Assembly: GCA_951804985.1 (NCBI GenBank)
Contig: OX638131.1
Location: 3,224,001 to 3,288,000 of the forward strand
Direction: 5' to 3'
DNA length: 64,000 nt
Origin: Dryomyza anilis
Lineage: Eukaryota; Arthropoda; Insecta; Diptera; Dryomyzidae
The position numbers and the translations under genes are program-made. Positions 1 through 12,099 of this stretch are shown piece by piece. Position 1 is the stretch's first letter; every line of letters starts with the position of its first letter. Under the pieces are notes generated by a model that was not told where the DNA came from, ran no database searches, and was given only the letters and a program-made list of their open reading frames with translations.

Positions 1-894
1 TAAATACGTTAAAAATATTAACAAAAAGGGTAAGGAAATAACATTTATTTAAAATATTATTAAAAATATCTATAAAATTTTTTTGAAATAACTAAAAATA
101 TTTAAAAAGGGTTAAAAAAAATTATAAAAACGTTAAATAACGTTAAAAGAATGTTTTAATAGGTTAAAAATAATAAAAATTATTTTAAAAAATATAAAAC
201 TTATTTAAAATAATTAAAAAGTTAAAAAGGCTAACAAATTTATAAAAACTCTAAACAATTTATAAAAAAAAGTTTTAAAAATATTTTAAAAAAGTTAACA
301 AAATAGTAAAAAGTCATAAAGAACCTCTTATAGCAAAAAATATAAATTTTAAAATGACACGTTGCCTATTTTCAAAAATGTTTCCATAACATTTTAGTTA
401 CTAATTTTATAACATAAACTGTAGTTTCTCTGACGTTTATTATACATTATAAGGCAAATAATTAGTTTCAAAGTACAACATTTTATTGACAATCGCATTA
501 AAAGCTTAATTAGCAACATTTTAAGTTCAAGTTCCTGGAATACATAGCCCCCCAAGCATAGATAACAAAGCTATTTGAACGATGGCACTTATTGAATAAA
601 ATAATGTTTACGAGACCCCATCCGGTGGGCATGGCCAATTTAAAACTTTATGTCGATGATAATAGCAAAAGAGTCGTTTAGATAAAAATAATTGGAAAAC
701 CTTTGGGTAGATAAAATCAACAACAACAACAAAAATAGATATCAATAAAAAAACAAAGATTCCAATATCATATGATAACAACATAATAAAAGCACATGCT
801 TTTCTACATAGCATAGTGGGTGAAGGGCAAAGAAAAACAGCGAAAAATTCATAGTCATTTTTTTTTTCATTTCCAACACACCTTTTATTTACAG
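1..894. other. AT-rich non-coding DNA, probably intron 1 of gene 1
   Basis: This is extremely AT-rich sequence with degenerate short motifs (many GTTAAAA/AACGTTA-like words in the first 300 bases) and no credible exon. I looked for an ATG plus hydrophobic signal peptide ending in a phase-1 GT donor, as the other four genes have, and found none. The region ends in a pyrimidine-rich tract and the AG at 893-894 that opens the first visible exon of gene 1. It is therefore most simply the tail of a long first intron. Confidence 0.5.
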
Positions 895-2777
895 CGTCGC
901 GTCGTATGCGACGTCAGCAAAATGCTGCGTTGCAATGTTACGTCTGTGAAAATTGCGAAAATGTTCTAGCACAGCCATTAGATGCGTTGGCGGAATGTGG
1001 CGCAATGCCGTCTGGTGGTAGCGCTGCGGCGGCTACAACAACAGCAACAACGGTGACGACGACAACGGTTGCGGCACCCATTGCGCCAGAGTTACCAACC
1101 GATGAGTCTGGTGATTATTTGTATTCCGAAGAGAATTCATCAGGCAAGGAGCCAGTCAATGCTGGTAATGTGAATAACAATAATAATCAGGGTGGCATTG
1201 AAGATGAGGAAGATGAAGACTATGCGGAAAGCATTGAACAGAAAACTGTGCTATCAGCCGTCATTAGGACGTTACAATCTACAACAGTACGACCAATTAC
1301 AACGACTACAATGAAATCTACAACGACATCAACAAGAGTGTCTACAATTTCATCGACAGAAACACCTAAAATTGAATCGACAACTACAACATCTAGTACT
1401 ACAACATCAACTACAACATCTCCTACAACATCGCCAACAACATCTCCTACAACATCTTCTACAACATCTTCTACAACATCTTCTACAACATCTTCTACAA
1501 CATCTTCTACAACATCTTCTACAAAATCGCCAACAACATCGCCAACAACATCGACTACAACATCGCCAACAACATCGACTACAACATCGTCTACAACATC
1601 GTCTACAACATCGCCAACAACATCGACTACAACATCGACTACAACATCGTCTACAACACCCACTACAACTTCTACAATTAAAACACCAACCACTTTGGGA
1701 ATTGGCAGTGATTACGACGAGTACTACGTAGAATACGAAGAACCAGACGATATCCAAGATCGTCAAATATTGTTGAATGAACACTATTGCTATAGCATTC
1801 GATTATTCAGTAAGTTAACTCATAAAACTACAAAAACCCTGCTCTTTCTAAATGTTAGCTTTAAACTCGGTTTAAACTCGAAATTGAGTTTTCAGTTATA
1901 CTTAAACGTAGTTTAACTAACAACGTTTAAACTCAAAATCGAATTTTTAGTAAAACTTAAACGTAGTTTTAAAACGTAGTCCTTTAAACTCCAAATCGAG
2001 TTTTCACTGAAACTAAAACGTGGTTTAACTAATTCCGTTTAAACTCTCAATGATTTTCTGAGAAAAATGTCAAAACCTCTCTTTTCTCATTGTATCTCAC
2101 GCTCATGTATTTTTATCACAAGTGCTGAGCAAAATATACAAGAGTCTTGTTGTTTTTATAGTTCTTGTTATTGCAGTTTTTGAAAGAACATGAACAATGT
2201 CGACCTTCAGATATAAAAACAAGAGCAACCCTTTAATAACAAGAGCAAGATGAAGACTAACTTTGAAACAAATGCAAGAAACTTCTATTTTTTACTTGTT
2301 CAAAATATACAATATTTTATTTCGTACAATTTGATGCTTTAATTTTAGTTTTAATATTAGATTTTAATTATTCAAAGTATGGAAATTTTAATGTCTTGTT
2401 CTTGCGTTTTAAATCAGATGTTCGAAAATCAGCTGTTCGTAATGAGAGAAATAGAAACATTTAACTCAACTTAGTTTGAACTAAATAATTATAATTAATA
2501 ATTACTCAATTATAATTACTCTAGTCATAATATTTTCATTTCTATAGACAACAATACTGTGGTAACGAATCGTGGTTGCACCGCACTCATCAAGAACAAT
2601 AAATATTTAACCTGTCAACAATTAAGTCGTGGTCTGCCAATTCAGGACTGTCAGATATGCGATTCAAATGGCTGCAATGGCTATATGACGGCGGCAGCGG
2701 ACTCTAACAGTGCACTGAATTACGGGAAAATGTTGAGCATACTGCTGGGAATCGTGGTTGCTGTTATTTGCATTTAA
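895..2777 (+). CDS. Gene 1: mucin-bearing Ly6/DUF753-like GPI-anchored protein (5' exon outside window)
   Basis: Exons are 895-1809 and 2548-2777, joined by a phase-1 GT/AG intron of 738 bp; about 380 residues are visible. The signal-peptide exon must lie upstream, because the first visible exon enters in phase 1. The protein starts with a basic stretch (SRRMRRQ), then LQCYVCENC and a fourth Cys. About 263 Thr/Ser-rich residues follow, then the second half of a ten-Cys three-finger domain: CYSIRLF, NRGC, and the closing C-x2-C-x4-CN signature (DCQICDSNGCNG). A hydrophobic C-terminus (MLSILLGIVVAVICI) fits GPI attachment. Between insert and Cys5 is an acidic Tyr-rich run (DYDEYYVEYEEPDD) instead of the furin site seen in genes 2-4. 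Closest paralogue here is gene 2 (CYVC-[ED]-NC). The family is known for cell-surface or septate-junction roles in flies, but this gene's function is unknown to me. Confidence 0.85.
1379..1675 (+). repeat. Coding minisatellite of the gene 1 mucin segment
   Basis: These are in-frame runs built from ACAACATCTTCT-like 12-bp units, coding TTSS/TTSP/TTST repeats. The period is a multiple of 3, so several other frames stay open and give spurious Leu/Gln/His, Val/Asp and Arg/Cys-rich readings. The peptide is typical of densely O-glycosylated mucin stems. Length polymorphism between individuals would be expected. Confidence 0.85.
1864..2052 (+). repeat. About 58-bp tandem repeat in the gene 1 intron
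   Basis: Three diverged units each begin near GTTTAAACTC, pass through a 'TCGAGTTTTCA'-like core and end near AAACGTAGTTTAACTAA. They begin at about 1869, 1924 and 1983, with a truncated fourth start at 2036. They lie just inside the 5' splice site. Confidence 0.7.
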
Positions 2778-2830
2778 TTATTTAGTAATTGCAGTAATTA
2801 TTTTGAAGACTCTTTGTAAAATATCAGTAA

Positions 2831-2836
2831 AATAAA
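2831..2836 (+). terminator. Poly(A) signal of gene 1
   Basis: AATAAA lies 54 bp after the gene 1 stop codon. A second AATAAA is at 2935-2940. Confidence 0.55.
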
Positions 2837-2995
2837 ATACTAAATGTTATAAAATCTTTAGATTTTTGATATAAATCAAGATTGTTTTAAAAAAATGTTG
2901 ATATTTAAAATAAAATGATTCAAGTTTTAATGGAAATAAATATTTAAACTTAAAATGAACACACCAATAATACTATATATTCAAAAAACAAGCTC

Positions 2996-3240
2996 AAAAC
3001 AGTAGAAACTCACCACCGTAGAAACTCACCACAAAGAAACTCACCACATCATAAACTTAACGTACGAGAAACTCATCACACCAAAACTCATACATTACCC
3101 TGAAATCGATCATATATTAAACACTCACCACACTCGAAACCCACCATAAAAAAAACTCAGCACACCATAAACTTCACATTCGAAAAACTCACTACACAAG
3201 AAATTCACCACAACAAAACTCATACATCACAGTACCAAAA
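2996..3240 (+). repeat. Degenerate 'AAACTCACCACA' tandem array
   Basis: Repeats of roughly 15 bp with the core AACTCACCACA, variably spaced. The same core forms arrays at 55940-56240 (same strand) and 9105-9440 (opposite strand), where it lies next to INE-1-like sequence. No gene is visible here. Confidence 0.65.
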
Positions 3241-3320
3241 TCACTGCAAATGTTCATAAGCAAAAACTATATTCCTTCATAAACGATAATACGAATCAAC
3301 AAAACGATAAAATATTTTTA

Positions 3321-3760
3321 CCATGAACATCCCACACAATAGTTATATATTATTTGGGTTTATTGATTTTGACTGCATACCATGTTTCAATTATGTAACG
3401 TTTTTAAAGAAATTGCTCTCGAAATTTTAGCACCTTTTCGTTGAGTTTTAGAATAGAAAAATACAGTCTCTTACATATCTAGTTTTTCAAAAAACTGTAA
3501 ACGCAATTTTTCTTTTCATTGTCAAGACTAATTACAAAATACCAACAAATACTAATATTCCGATAGATCTTTAAGAAATTTGTATCTAAACTCGAAAAAT
3601 TTTAATTTATTTAGACTATTTTTGAATGATTTTTTAGCATTTCGGATCAATAATAAAATGATTTACAGTTATGAACAAAATAATTTAAGTTATCGAACCA
3701 AATTCCTAACTTTTTTTATCGGTTCTCATTCTTAAAATATCGATACAGTTTCTGTCAAAT
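3321..3760. mobile_element. Diverged transposon fragment, same family as 23960-24535 and 10081-10780
   Basis: Starts with an 'ACATCCCACACA...' block followed by GATTTTGACTGCATAC and ATGTAACGTTTTTAA. The same order of blocks is found in both arms of the element at 23960-24535. The interior (CTGTAAACGC...TCAAGACTAATTAC) also matches there and at 10081-10200. No coding capacity is seen. Confidence 0.5.
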
Positions 3761-4690
3761 TTATAAAAGTTTAGAATGCTTGTTTATTTTACATATAAAT
3801 TACTGAAAAGTACCAGTTTTAAACCAATTTTTACTCAAAATGCTTTTACTCGCGGAGTATGCAATAAGAATAATGTTCAACGAATTTCATAGCATTGATG
3901 TATGTGCGATCCATGCAAAAAGTCATGTTGGAAAGTGTAATAAAAGATGAGTTTCCAAGGCATTCATTTAAAAAGGATCATGATCGGGAGTCAAGTGTTT
4001 ATTGATTTTTTTCCTATAGATATATATATATAAAAAATATATAATTCACATAAAATATATTATTAAAAACTATAAGATACATTTATAAATAATATGATTA
4101 ACACAAAGTTGTCAATTAATAACAACTAGTTATTGTATTAAATAGCTATACACATTTAAACTTTAAAAAAAAGTCAATGCCCCTTATCAATTTCATCGTC
4201 TTAATAGATAACACTTTAAATACTTTACATATAATTATTAATGTTAACAGCCGAACTGCAAATTCAACTTTACAAAACAGCGTTAATTACATTGCAAATT
4301 AAATGTTTTCAACTATTAATTATCCTTATTACAGAAAATAATGAATTCTATAAAATATAATGCGTCATAGGCCAATCTGAGTGTATTTTTTAACACAATA
4401 ACAAATCGAATTTAGGAATTTATTTTATTTCTAATCTAAGGCAATATATATTCCATAATACTTAGCTGCGAATGGTGTTTAGCACTTGTTGGATGAACGA
4501 CCTTTGGGAAAATTGTTTTAAATCGCGTCACCTGCAACCATTCGTCGACGAGTTTCAGGCATGAGGCAATTCCTAATTTCATTAGCCACAAAATAGTTGA
4601 ATATGATATGGGTTATTAACGTTACTAGAAAGTGAGGTGATAAGAAAAGCTACAGGGCACTGAAAAACATTTTTGCAAAACTATTCAGAT

Positions 4691-6050
4691 TTATACTAAA
4701 AATTCAATTTTTCACTAACAATTCAATTTTTCACTAAAAATTCAAATTTTCACTAAAAATTCAAATTTTCACTAAAATTAAATTTTTAACTAAAAATTTA
4801 ATTTTTCATAAAAAAATAATTTTTCATTATAAATTAAATTTTTCACTAAAAAAATCAATTTTTCACTAAAAATTAAAGTTTTTACTAAAAATTCAATTTT
4901 TCACTAAAAATTCAATTTTTCACTAAAAATTCAATTTTTCACTAAAAATTCAATTTTTCACTAAAAATTCAATTTTTCACTAAAAATTCAATTTTTCACT
5001 AAAAATTTAAATTTTCACTAAAAAATTCAAATTTTCACTAAAAATTCAATTTTTCACTTAAAACTCAATTTTTCACTAAAAATTCAATTTTTCACCAAAA
5101 ATTGAATTTTTCACCAAAAATTCAATTTTCACTAAAAATTCAATTTTTTACTAAAAATTCAATTTTTCAATAAAAATTAAATTTTTCACTATAAGTTCAA
5201 ATTTTCACTAAAAATTAAATTTTTAACTAAAAATTTAATTTTTCACTAAAAATTTAATTTTTCAGTAAAAATTTAATTTTTCACTAAAAATTCAATTTTT
5301 CACTAAAAATTCAATTTTCACTAAAAATTCAAAATTTCTCTAAAAATTCAATTTGTCACTAAAAATTCAATTTTTCACTTAAAACTCAATTTTTCAATAA
5401 AAATTAAATTTTTCACTATAAGTTCAAATTTTCACTAAAAATTAAATTTTTAACTAAAAATTTAATTTTTCACTAAAAATTTAATTTTTCAGTAAAAATT
5501 TAATTTTTCACTAAAAATTCAATTTTTCACTAAAAATTCAATTTTCACTAAAAATTCAAAATTTCACTAAAAATTCAATTTGTCACTAAAAATTCAATTT
5601 GTCACTAAAAAGTCACTTTTTCACTAAAAATTCAATTTTTCACTTAAAATTCAATTTTTCACTAAAAATTCAATTTTTCACTAAAAATTCAAATTTTCAT
5701 AAAAAATTTCATTATAAATTACATTTTTCATTATAAATTACATTTTTCACTAAAAAAATCAATTTTTCACTAAAAATTAAATTTTTCACTAAAAATTAAA
5801 TTTTTCACTAAAAATTAAAATTTTCACTAAAAATTAAATTTTTCACTAAAAATTCAATTTTTCACTAAAAATTCAATTTTTCACTAAAAATTCAATTTTT
5901 TAGTAAAAAATCAATTTTTCACTAAAAATTCTATTTTACACTAAAATATTAAATTTTTCACTAAAAATTAGATTTTCAATTAAAATCATAAAAATTTAAT
6001 ATTGAATTAACATTTTTCATTAAACGATATTTTTCACTAAAATCTAAAAT
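4691..6050 (+). repeat. 19-bp satellite array A
   Basis: About 70 tandem copies of a 19-bp unit (consensus TTTTTCACTAAAAATTCAA), with variants in which TTCAA becomes TTAAA or TTTAA. Blocks of variants recur at an offset of 227 bp (5160 and 5387), close to 12 units, so part of the array has higher-order structure. The same satellite forms arrays at 12816-14030 (same orientation) and 30220-31483 (inverted). Confidence 0.95.
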
Positions 6051-6229
6051 TGTTTTAAAAAAATTAAATTAAAAATATCAAATAATTCAAATATTTACAC
6101 ATTAAATTATTTTTGTATTTCTTTGGGTGTACTACCTTATCTAGTCCCACAACATTAGAATCGAGTAGAACAATTATAAAACAAATCAATTAATTAGTAA
6201 ATTTTGACATAATTAGTTGGTTTTGATAT

Positions 6230-6960
6230 CAAATCACAACATCATTAGTGTCGTCGATTTCGCCGTCTCCGTCGCCGTGCGTCGTGTGTGAAAATTTCTA
6301 ATCTCAAACTTGAGCCGTTCGTTTTAAGGCTCCTTGCCTAGACCAACCATTTTTGTTGGACTGTTTTAAATATGAGGCATGACTTCACATGCGATCAACC
6401 ATTATCTTTTATTGTATTTTGTCCAATTTATTGATTTATGACTTTAGCAACTGAAGTGGACGAAACAATCGAACTCGCAAAAAATGCTTAAACGTTATAA
6501 TTAGAGTCGACGCAATTATTAAACAATTAAATATAGTATCAACTCGACTTGGTTTTGGTTTTGTATTTAGTAATTTCTCATTTTATGAAATTCTTGTCAC
6601 ATTTATGACGCTGACAATTTAGTCAACGTTAAGTCAAATCCAAATTAAGAAATTAAGTCATAACAATAGAAGCCAAATGTTTGTCAACACATTTTAGAAG
6701 GCGATTAAAACGGTTTGACAGTTTTATGGACACGAGGACGATTGCGTGAATGAGTTGCAATTCGAGTCGCATTCACATGTGTGAGAGATAAGGATGACGA
6801 TGACGATGTCGATGATGTTGTCGACGTCACGTTGCTGGTTGCCGCTGTCACTTAATTAGGTGCTACGTAATGCGGATATTTCCTGATTTGTGCGAGCAGT
6901 TGTTGAACTTTTTATGGGCTGCCAGGAGTATACAACAAATGTTTTAAATTTAGAACTACC
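6230..6960. other. GC-richer, apparently single-copy non-coding island
   Basis: This is less AT-biased than its surroundings, with CpG-containing runs such as GTCGTCGATTTCGCCG at about 6251 and GATGACGATGACGATG at about 6791. I see no repeat family from elsewhere in the window and no plausible open reading frame. It lies about 7.5 kb upstream of the gene 2 promoter. It could be a regulatory region, but only its composition supports this. Confidence 0.35.
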
Positions 6961-7535
6961 AAAAAACTCAACATGTTTTACTTGTTATGGCAACAAATTT
7001 AATTACAAAAAAAATTAGTTTAAGTGTTTCCCGATATAAGAAGAGATGCGTAATACAAATACCGTTGGAAGTACTTTTTTGTATTTTTATTTTTTATTTA
7101 TATTTTTTTACTTTTTTGCAATACATTTGTTAAAAACAACTAGTCATGTCAATTAAAGTAATTCGTTATTTTAGTTGACAGTTATTATTAGTTCCAAATT
7201 TTGTTTATTCGTTATTTTTTATAGAAATTAGGCGCCACGTTCTGCTAATTAATATTTAATAAAACAAGATAAAATATATTATAAGGTGTTCCATACACAT
7301 TAGACTGGTTGATATTTTTTCTAAATATGAAATTTATAAACCTAAAGTCGAACATTATAAGATAAAAACATTGTATTAAAAACTTTTCACAAATGGGTTG
7401 ACTCTCGGTGTTAATGGTAATTTTAAACTGCCTCGGTACAATGCGAAAATGGGAAAACTCACATTTTGAGAGGTTATATTCGTTTTTCATTGGCCAAAAC
7501 TCTGTATCTTTTGATGAAGTGAATATTTTTGAATG

Positions 7536-7771
7536 CGGCTATGGGGTGAAAGGGTGTTCATTCAGCTGTAAGTTAAAATCAATTCCAGCTTAAAGACTTT
7601 TAAATGTTTTTCGTTGTGAACTTTTAAAGTCAACATTTTGGACTTAATTCAGCTATTACACCTCCAGAGGCAAAGTTCCTCTCCATTCGGCATCAAAAGT
7701 GGGTATGAAGTAAAAGGGTATTCATTCAGCTATAAGATGAAATCAATCCCAGCTTAAAGACTTTTAAATTA
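7536..7771 (+). repeat. Direct duplication of a ~70-bp segment
   Basis: Two copies of a segment containing ATTCAGCTRTAAG, AAATCAATYCCAGC and TTAAAGACTTTTAAAT lie about 164 bp apart. Upstream, at 7488-7515, is a motif (AAAACTCTGTATCTTTTGA) that recurs inverted at 8225-8245. The whole 7.4-8.25 kb stretch may therefore be an old inverted-repeat element. Confidence 0.5.
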
Positions 7772-8999
7772 TTTTATTTATGAACGTTCAAAATCAAAAT
7801 TCTGAAAAATATAGACTTCTTATAAACCATAGCATACAAACTAAAAATCGAAACAATCGTTTCTTTCGTAAAAATACAAAAAATATATTTAGTATTTAAA
7901 AATAATGTAATTTGAGCGCAATATTTTTAAAACTCACGCAGATATTACTACTCAAAGTGAAAAAATCACAATTCAAAAATTCACACTTTTCAAAAATTGT
8001 CAGTGGTCCAATATTTTAAACCAAAACAAAAATATTTTAATACTCATCTAATATTATCAATCATTCAAACTTTTAATAAAAAAATGTATTAAAAGAAAAA
8101 ATGTTTTATATACTAAAATTCAAAATTTAAAAAAATGTTAAACATTTTATTTTTAGTATCTTAAAATCATATCTCATCAATTTCTAATCAATGAAAAAAA
8201 ATTGCATTTAAAAATATTCTTTACTTCAAAAGATACAGAGTTTTGACTTATGAAAAACATTTCTCTATCACTGCGACTTTGGTATTTTGATATTTGCGCA
8301 ACTTCCATATATTTTACAGTTTTGAATTCTTTTGCAATATTTTTCCGCTGAGCTTACTTTATAACGTAGCTCGAAATGTTAAAAAAAATTGCCACGGCCT
8401 TCCTTTCGCTCCTGGAACCAACCAAAAATCGAAAACCAACAGAGGTCACAAATGGTTTATGGAATCTAGCAAAAAAATTAATTGTCATGTATAAAGTAAG
8501 CCTAAAAATATATATATAAAGCGACAATGTCACGTGGTATCCTCTAAAAATCAAAAAAGTCTCCTTTTCAAACTTCATTTCCAGGAATAGGAAATCAAAT
8601 TTGAAATAAACTTCAAGCATCCACGGAAATCTAGAATTAACATTAAAAAATTCTCTACTGAAAATATTTTTTTTAAACTGCTAAAAATGTTTCCTCCAAA
8701 TGATGATTTTGACTGCAAACTTGGCTTTTCCCTTTTTTGTATCGGTTATTTAATTGAAATAAAAATTGTAGGTCCTTTTTTGTTACTTCTTAGATTTATA
8801 ATATACAGTACTTCACAGAAACTATTTACACAGATTTATGAATAAAACGTTTATAAAACTTTTTTCCATTTTTCTTATTTATGAGTTATATTCATGACAT
8901 GGACCCGTGCACGACTCGTGCAAAGGTTTTGTTAATGGATGGATATGGAGTGATTTTATTAATATAAAGAACATTTTTATTATTTATATCGGGAATCCG

Positions 9000-9480
9000 T
9001 GATTCGGTGTGGACGTTTTTTATTGGTGTTATAAATATAGTAACCAAAACAAAAATAATTCCCCGTGAAATTCTTCCCCATAGAGTTTTTTCCAGTAGAA
9101 GTTTTAGTGTGGTGAGTTTTAGTGGGCTTAATTTAAAGTGGTGAGTTTTAGTATGGTGAGTTTCGGTGTGGTGAGTTTAGGTATGGTAAATTTTGGTGTG
9201 ATGAGTTTCGTTGTTGTAGTATATGCGAGGTGCCATGCCCAGTCCACCAATCTTACCTAGGTATAGCCAATAGTTTGCCCAGAGCCACCATACATATTGT
9301 GTCGTTTTGACGTCTATTCGGAACATACAGACATACATACATACAAACATACAAACATTCACAAATATATAGTAGATGGTGTGGTGAATTTTGATTTGGT
9401 AAGTTTTGGTGTGGTATGTTTGGTGTGGTGAGTTTTGAGTGTTGAGTTTGGTGTGGTGAGATTAAATAAGATAAGTAACA
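9000..9480 (-). mobile_element. INE-1/DINE-1-like fragment with 15-bp minisatellite, reverse strand
   Basis: On the reverse strand the order of blocks is the same as at 55850-56350. First comes a 'CTGGGCATGGCACC' block (9230-9245), then many ACTCACCACACTAAAA-type units (9105-9225). Then come 'CTTCTACTGGAAAAA' and 'GAATTTCACGGGG' blocks (9060-9105) and a TTTTGGTTACTA block at about 9040. A TACATACA microsatellite at 9330-9360 interrupts it. No coding capacity. Confidence 0.55.
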
Positions 9481-9935
9481 TCCAATTTTCAAGTTTAGTT
9501 GAAATCAATAACATTAGGGCTGAGATACAGCGTACTGAATTTTCGAGTTCTATGGGAAGTGCCACTCCTATTTGTTCAATCTGATTTATTTCTGACTTAG
9601 GATACTCCATGGACCTTATATCATTGTAATGCAAATTTTCAGAAAAATTCGTTCAGCGGTTTAGCTAGGAATCTGAAACATACTCCAACGAAAACTATAT
9701 AGTGACCTTCTCCCAGGTCTGTAGGATATATACTCCAAATTTTAACTAAACCCGTTCAGAGGATTCATATTTAGTTTTGGTGTGGTGAATTTTGATTTGG
9801 TGAGTTTCAGTGTGGTGAGTATGGCATGGTAAGATAAAGTAAGATTAGTAACATCCGAATTTAAAGTTTAGTTGAAATCGATAAATTTAGGGTTGAGATA
9901 TAGCGTACTGAATTTTTGGGTTCTAGATGCCACTA
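9455..9935 (+). repeat. ~95-bp direct repeats 370 bp apart
   Basis: Segments at about 9463-9555 and 9833-9925 share TAACATCC, AAGTTTAGTTGAAATC, TTAGGG-TTGAGATA and AGCGTACTGAATTTT. The interval (9560-9830) holds further GGTGTGGTGA units and transposon-like AT-rich sequence. This looks like a partial tandem duplication of a dispersed repeat. Confidence 0.55.
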
Positions 9936-10080
9936 CTTGATTTTTACTATAATCATATTTTATGATTAAACACCAAATCATGATGATTACTTATTATTGG
10001 CTCAATATCATAATTTATTTTTGCAAAATCTATGCGTAATACATGATTTATGAGAAAATTTATCTCCGTATATTCTAAAA

Positions 10081-10780
10081 ACTTGAACGCTGTTTTTCTT
10101 TTAATGGTTTAGACTAAATTCAGTATCCTAATTAATGCAAATATTCCTATTATTTTCTAAGATATTTGAATCTGAATTCGAAAATTTTTGATTTTTTTTT
10201 ATAGGTTTATCCCATAATCTTATATCTTTGTATTATCGTGTGACTACGATTCGTTTTTAGTCCCTTTCGTCTAAAATAAGTATAACGTATTTTAGACGTT
10301 TCAATTCGTTCGTATTGAATCGAACGTTTGTTGAGTTTTTTTGACAACTATTTTTCATATACAAATATTTCAATTTTTTTTTAATTTGCCGTATGATATA
10401 GATGCGTGCAGAATTGTAGTCAACCGATTTAGAAACGAAATACATGGGAAATTACAGGAAATACATGATCTGAGTGTAATTTTAAAATATTTTTCTGCAT
10501 TTAGGAAGTTATGATAAACAGGAAAATTATTTATAGTTATCCAGAAAATAGTCCAAATTAACGATCCAAATTACTAATTTTTTATCCATCGGTAATACAT
10601 TTTTATGTTTTGATTCTTCAATTTGTATTAAAGTGTCTGATATGCCATGACAATGAAACTGATTCACAAATCTAAATTTTGCATAAGAATAAAATATCGT
10701 AAGCTCATCACATGGCTGGGTTTGAGGAACTCGATTGCGGTCTCATGATGCATCATCATGCAAAGACTGAAAAATCACAT
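10081..10780. mobile_element. Degenerate transposon copy related to 3321-3760
   Basis: Shares with 3490-3700 the ordered blocks 'TGTTTTTCTTTTAATGGTTTAGACTAA', a TAATATTCC/AATATTCC motif and an AATTCGAAAA block, and a later 'TCCAAATTACTAATTTTTTATC' block. Motifs are quoted approximately, for the divergence is high. No open frame of note. Confidence 0.4.
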
Positions 10781-11179
10781 TGATATGCAAAATAAATGTT
10801 ATATAATTTCGAGAAAAAAAAGCAGATAAAACAGAATTTTATTTACAAGTACAATTAAATCGGAAATAAAAATATATAAAAAAGCACAAAAGCAAGAGTA
10901 AAAAAAACACGATTAAAATGAATTAAAACGTAACGTACAATTTATGATACCCTACAAAGGCATATAAAGGATACAAAAAAATGCCTTCTGAATATTGAAG
11001 AACTACAAATTATCTTTAGTAAAAATTTTCCCTATTAGGGTAAACATTATCATGAAATGTTCAAATTGCTTATTTACCGGTTCGAAGTATGAAAAGGAAA
11101 AAAATGATTGAAGAGTTGCTGATCTAGGCCTTGGAATAAGCTCTACTATGGATACTACAAAACATAAATTGAATACCGA

Positions 11180-11760
11180 ACTAATAGAACAGGATGGATA
11201 TCTGATTTTTGTTTCTTTTCGGTTGCGGTATCGGGTTTAAAATGAAAGAAATGGTTTCGATATAACGGTTTTAAGAGGGATCGATTGCAGTTACGATTTC
11301 GATATCGTTATTCGATTCGATTTAAGTATTAGAGATAGTATATGTCCATATTTTAAATATCTGGAGGTAGAACCGAATTGTTTTATTAAAACAAGGAACT
11401 ACATACGAATGTATCTAAAAATACTAAAATGTACGTTTATCCAGGTACCGTAAAGAAACGGAATTGAAAACGAAACCGTTTTGATTTTAAGAACCGGAAC
11501 AAGAATCGGAACCGTTATTTAAAAAAATGTGTGAAACCGGAACCGATATTTTAGTCTCTGTCGGGACCGCAAAGAACCATAATCGGAATCGTTTCGATCT
11601 TTGGAACCGTAATCTGAAACGTGAAATCGGAACCCACATAATTAAAAATCATGGAATAAAAACCGAAATCGGTATTCCAATATTCCAAAGGGATTCAGTA
11701 CCAACTTTTATCACAATATTTTGTAAGTTTTTCAGACAATTATAAAACCGAAACAGTTTT
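11180..11760 (+). repeat. Cryptically simple GGAACCG/GAAACCG-rich stretch
   Basis: Dense scrambled repeats of AACCGGAACCG, GAAACCG, TCGGAATCG and their complements. A related stretch with the shared phrase TTTTAGTCTCTGTC is at 54570-54720, so this is a dispersed repeat rather than a local expansion. The open frame inside it is low complexity and not a gene. Confidence 0.55.
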
Positions 11761-12099
11761 TCTGGGGTTGGGATAAAGGATTACAATAATAGAAATTGAC
11801 CCTATTAAGTCCGGGTTATGGCAAGATAAAATTACAATGAGCAGTTACCAATAATTTTTTTGTCTAGGGTATTTTTTATTTTATTTTATATTCGGAAGCG
11901 GTTTCGGTTTTGAATATGAAACCGTTTTAAATAGGATATGGATTGTGATTTCGGCATCAATTCTTGCAACAAAATGCTGTTTATTTCCGCATTTAAAAGT
12001 TCAATTATTTTGTATGTGACAAACATTGTACGAAGCTGTAATTCATCAAAATATTCGGAACTCTTCGTAGAATTCAAATTTAAAATTCCATACGTCCCG

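Noticed and set aside
1220..1784. Val/Asp-rich, Arg/Cys-rich and Leu/Gln/His-rich frames over the gene 1 mucin repeat
   Set aside because: Alternative-frame readings of the ACAACATCT-type repeat. Only one frame joins to the cysteine half-domains through matching splice phases.
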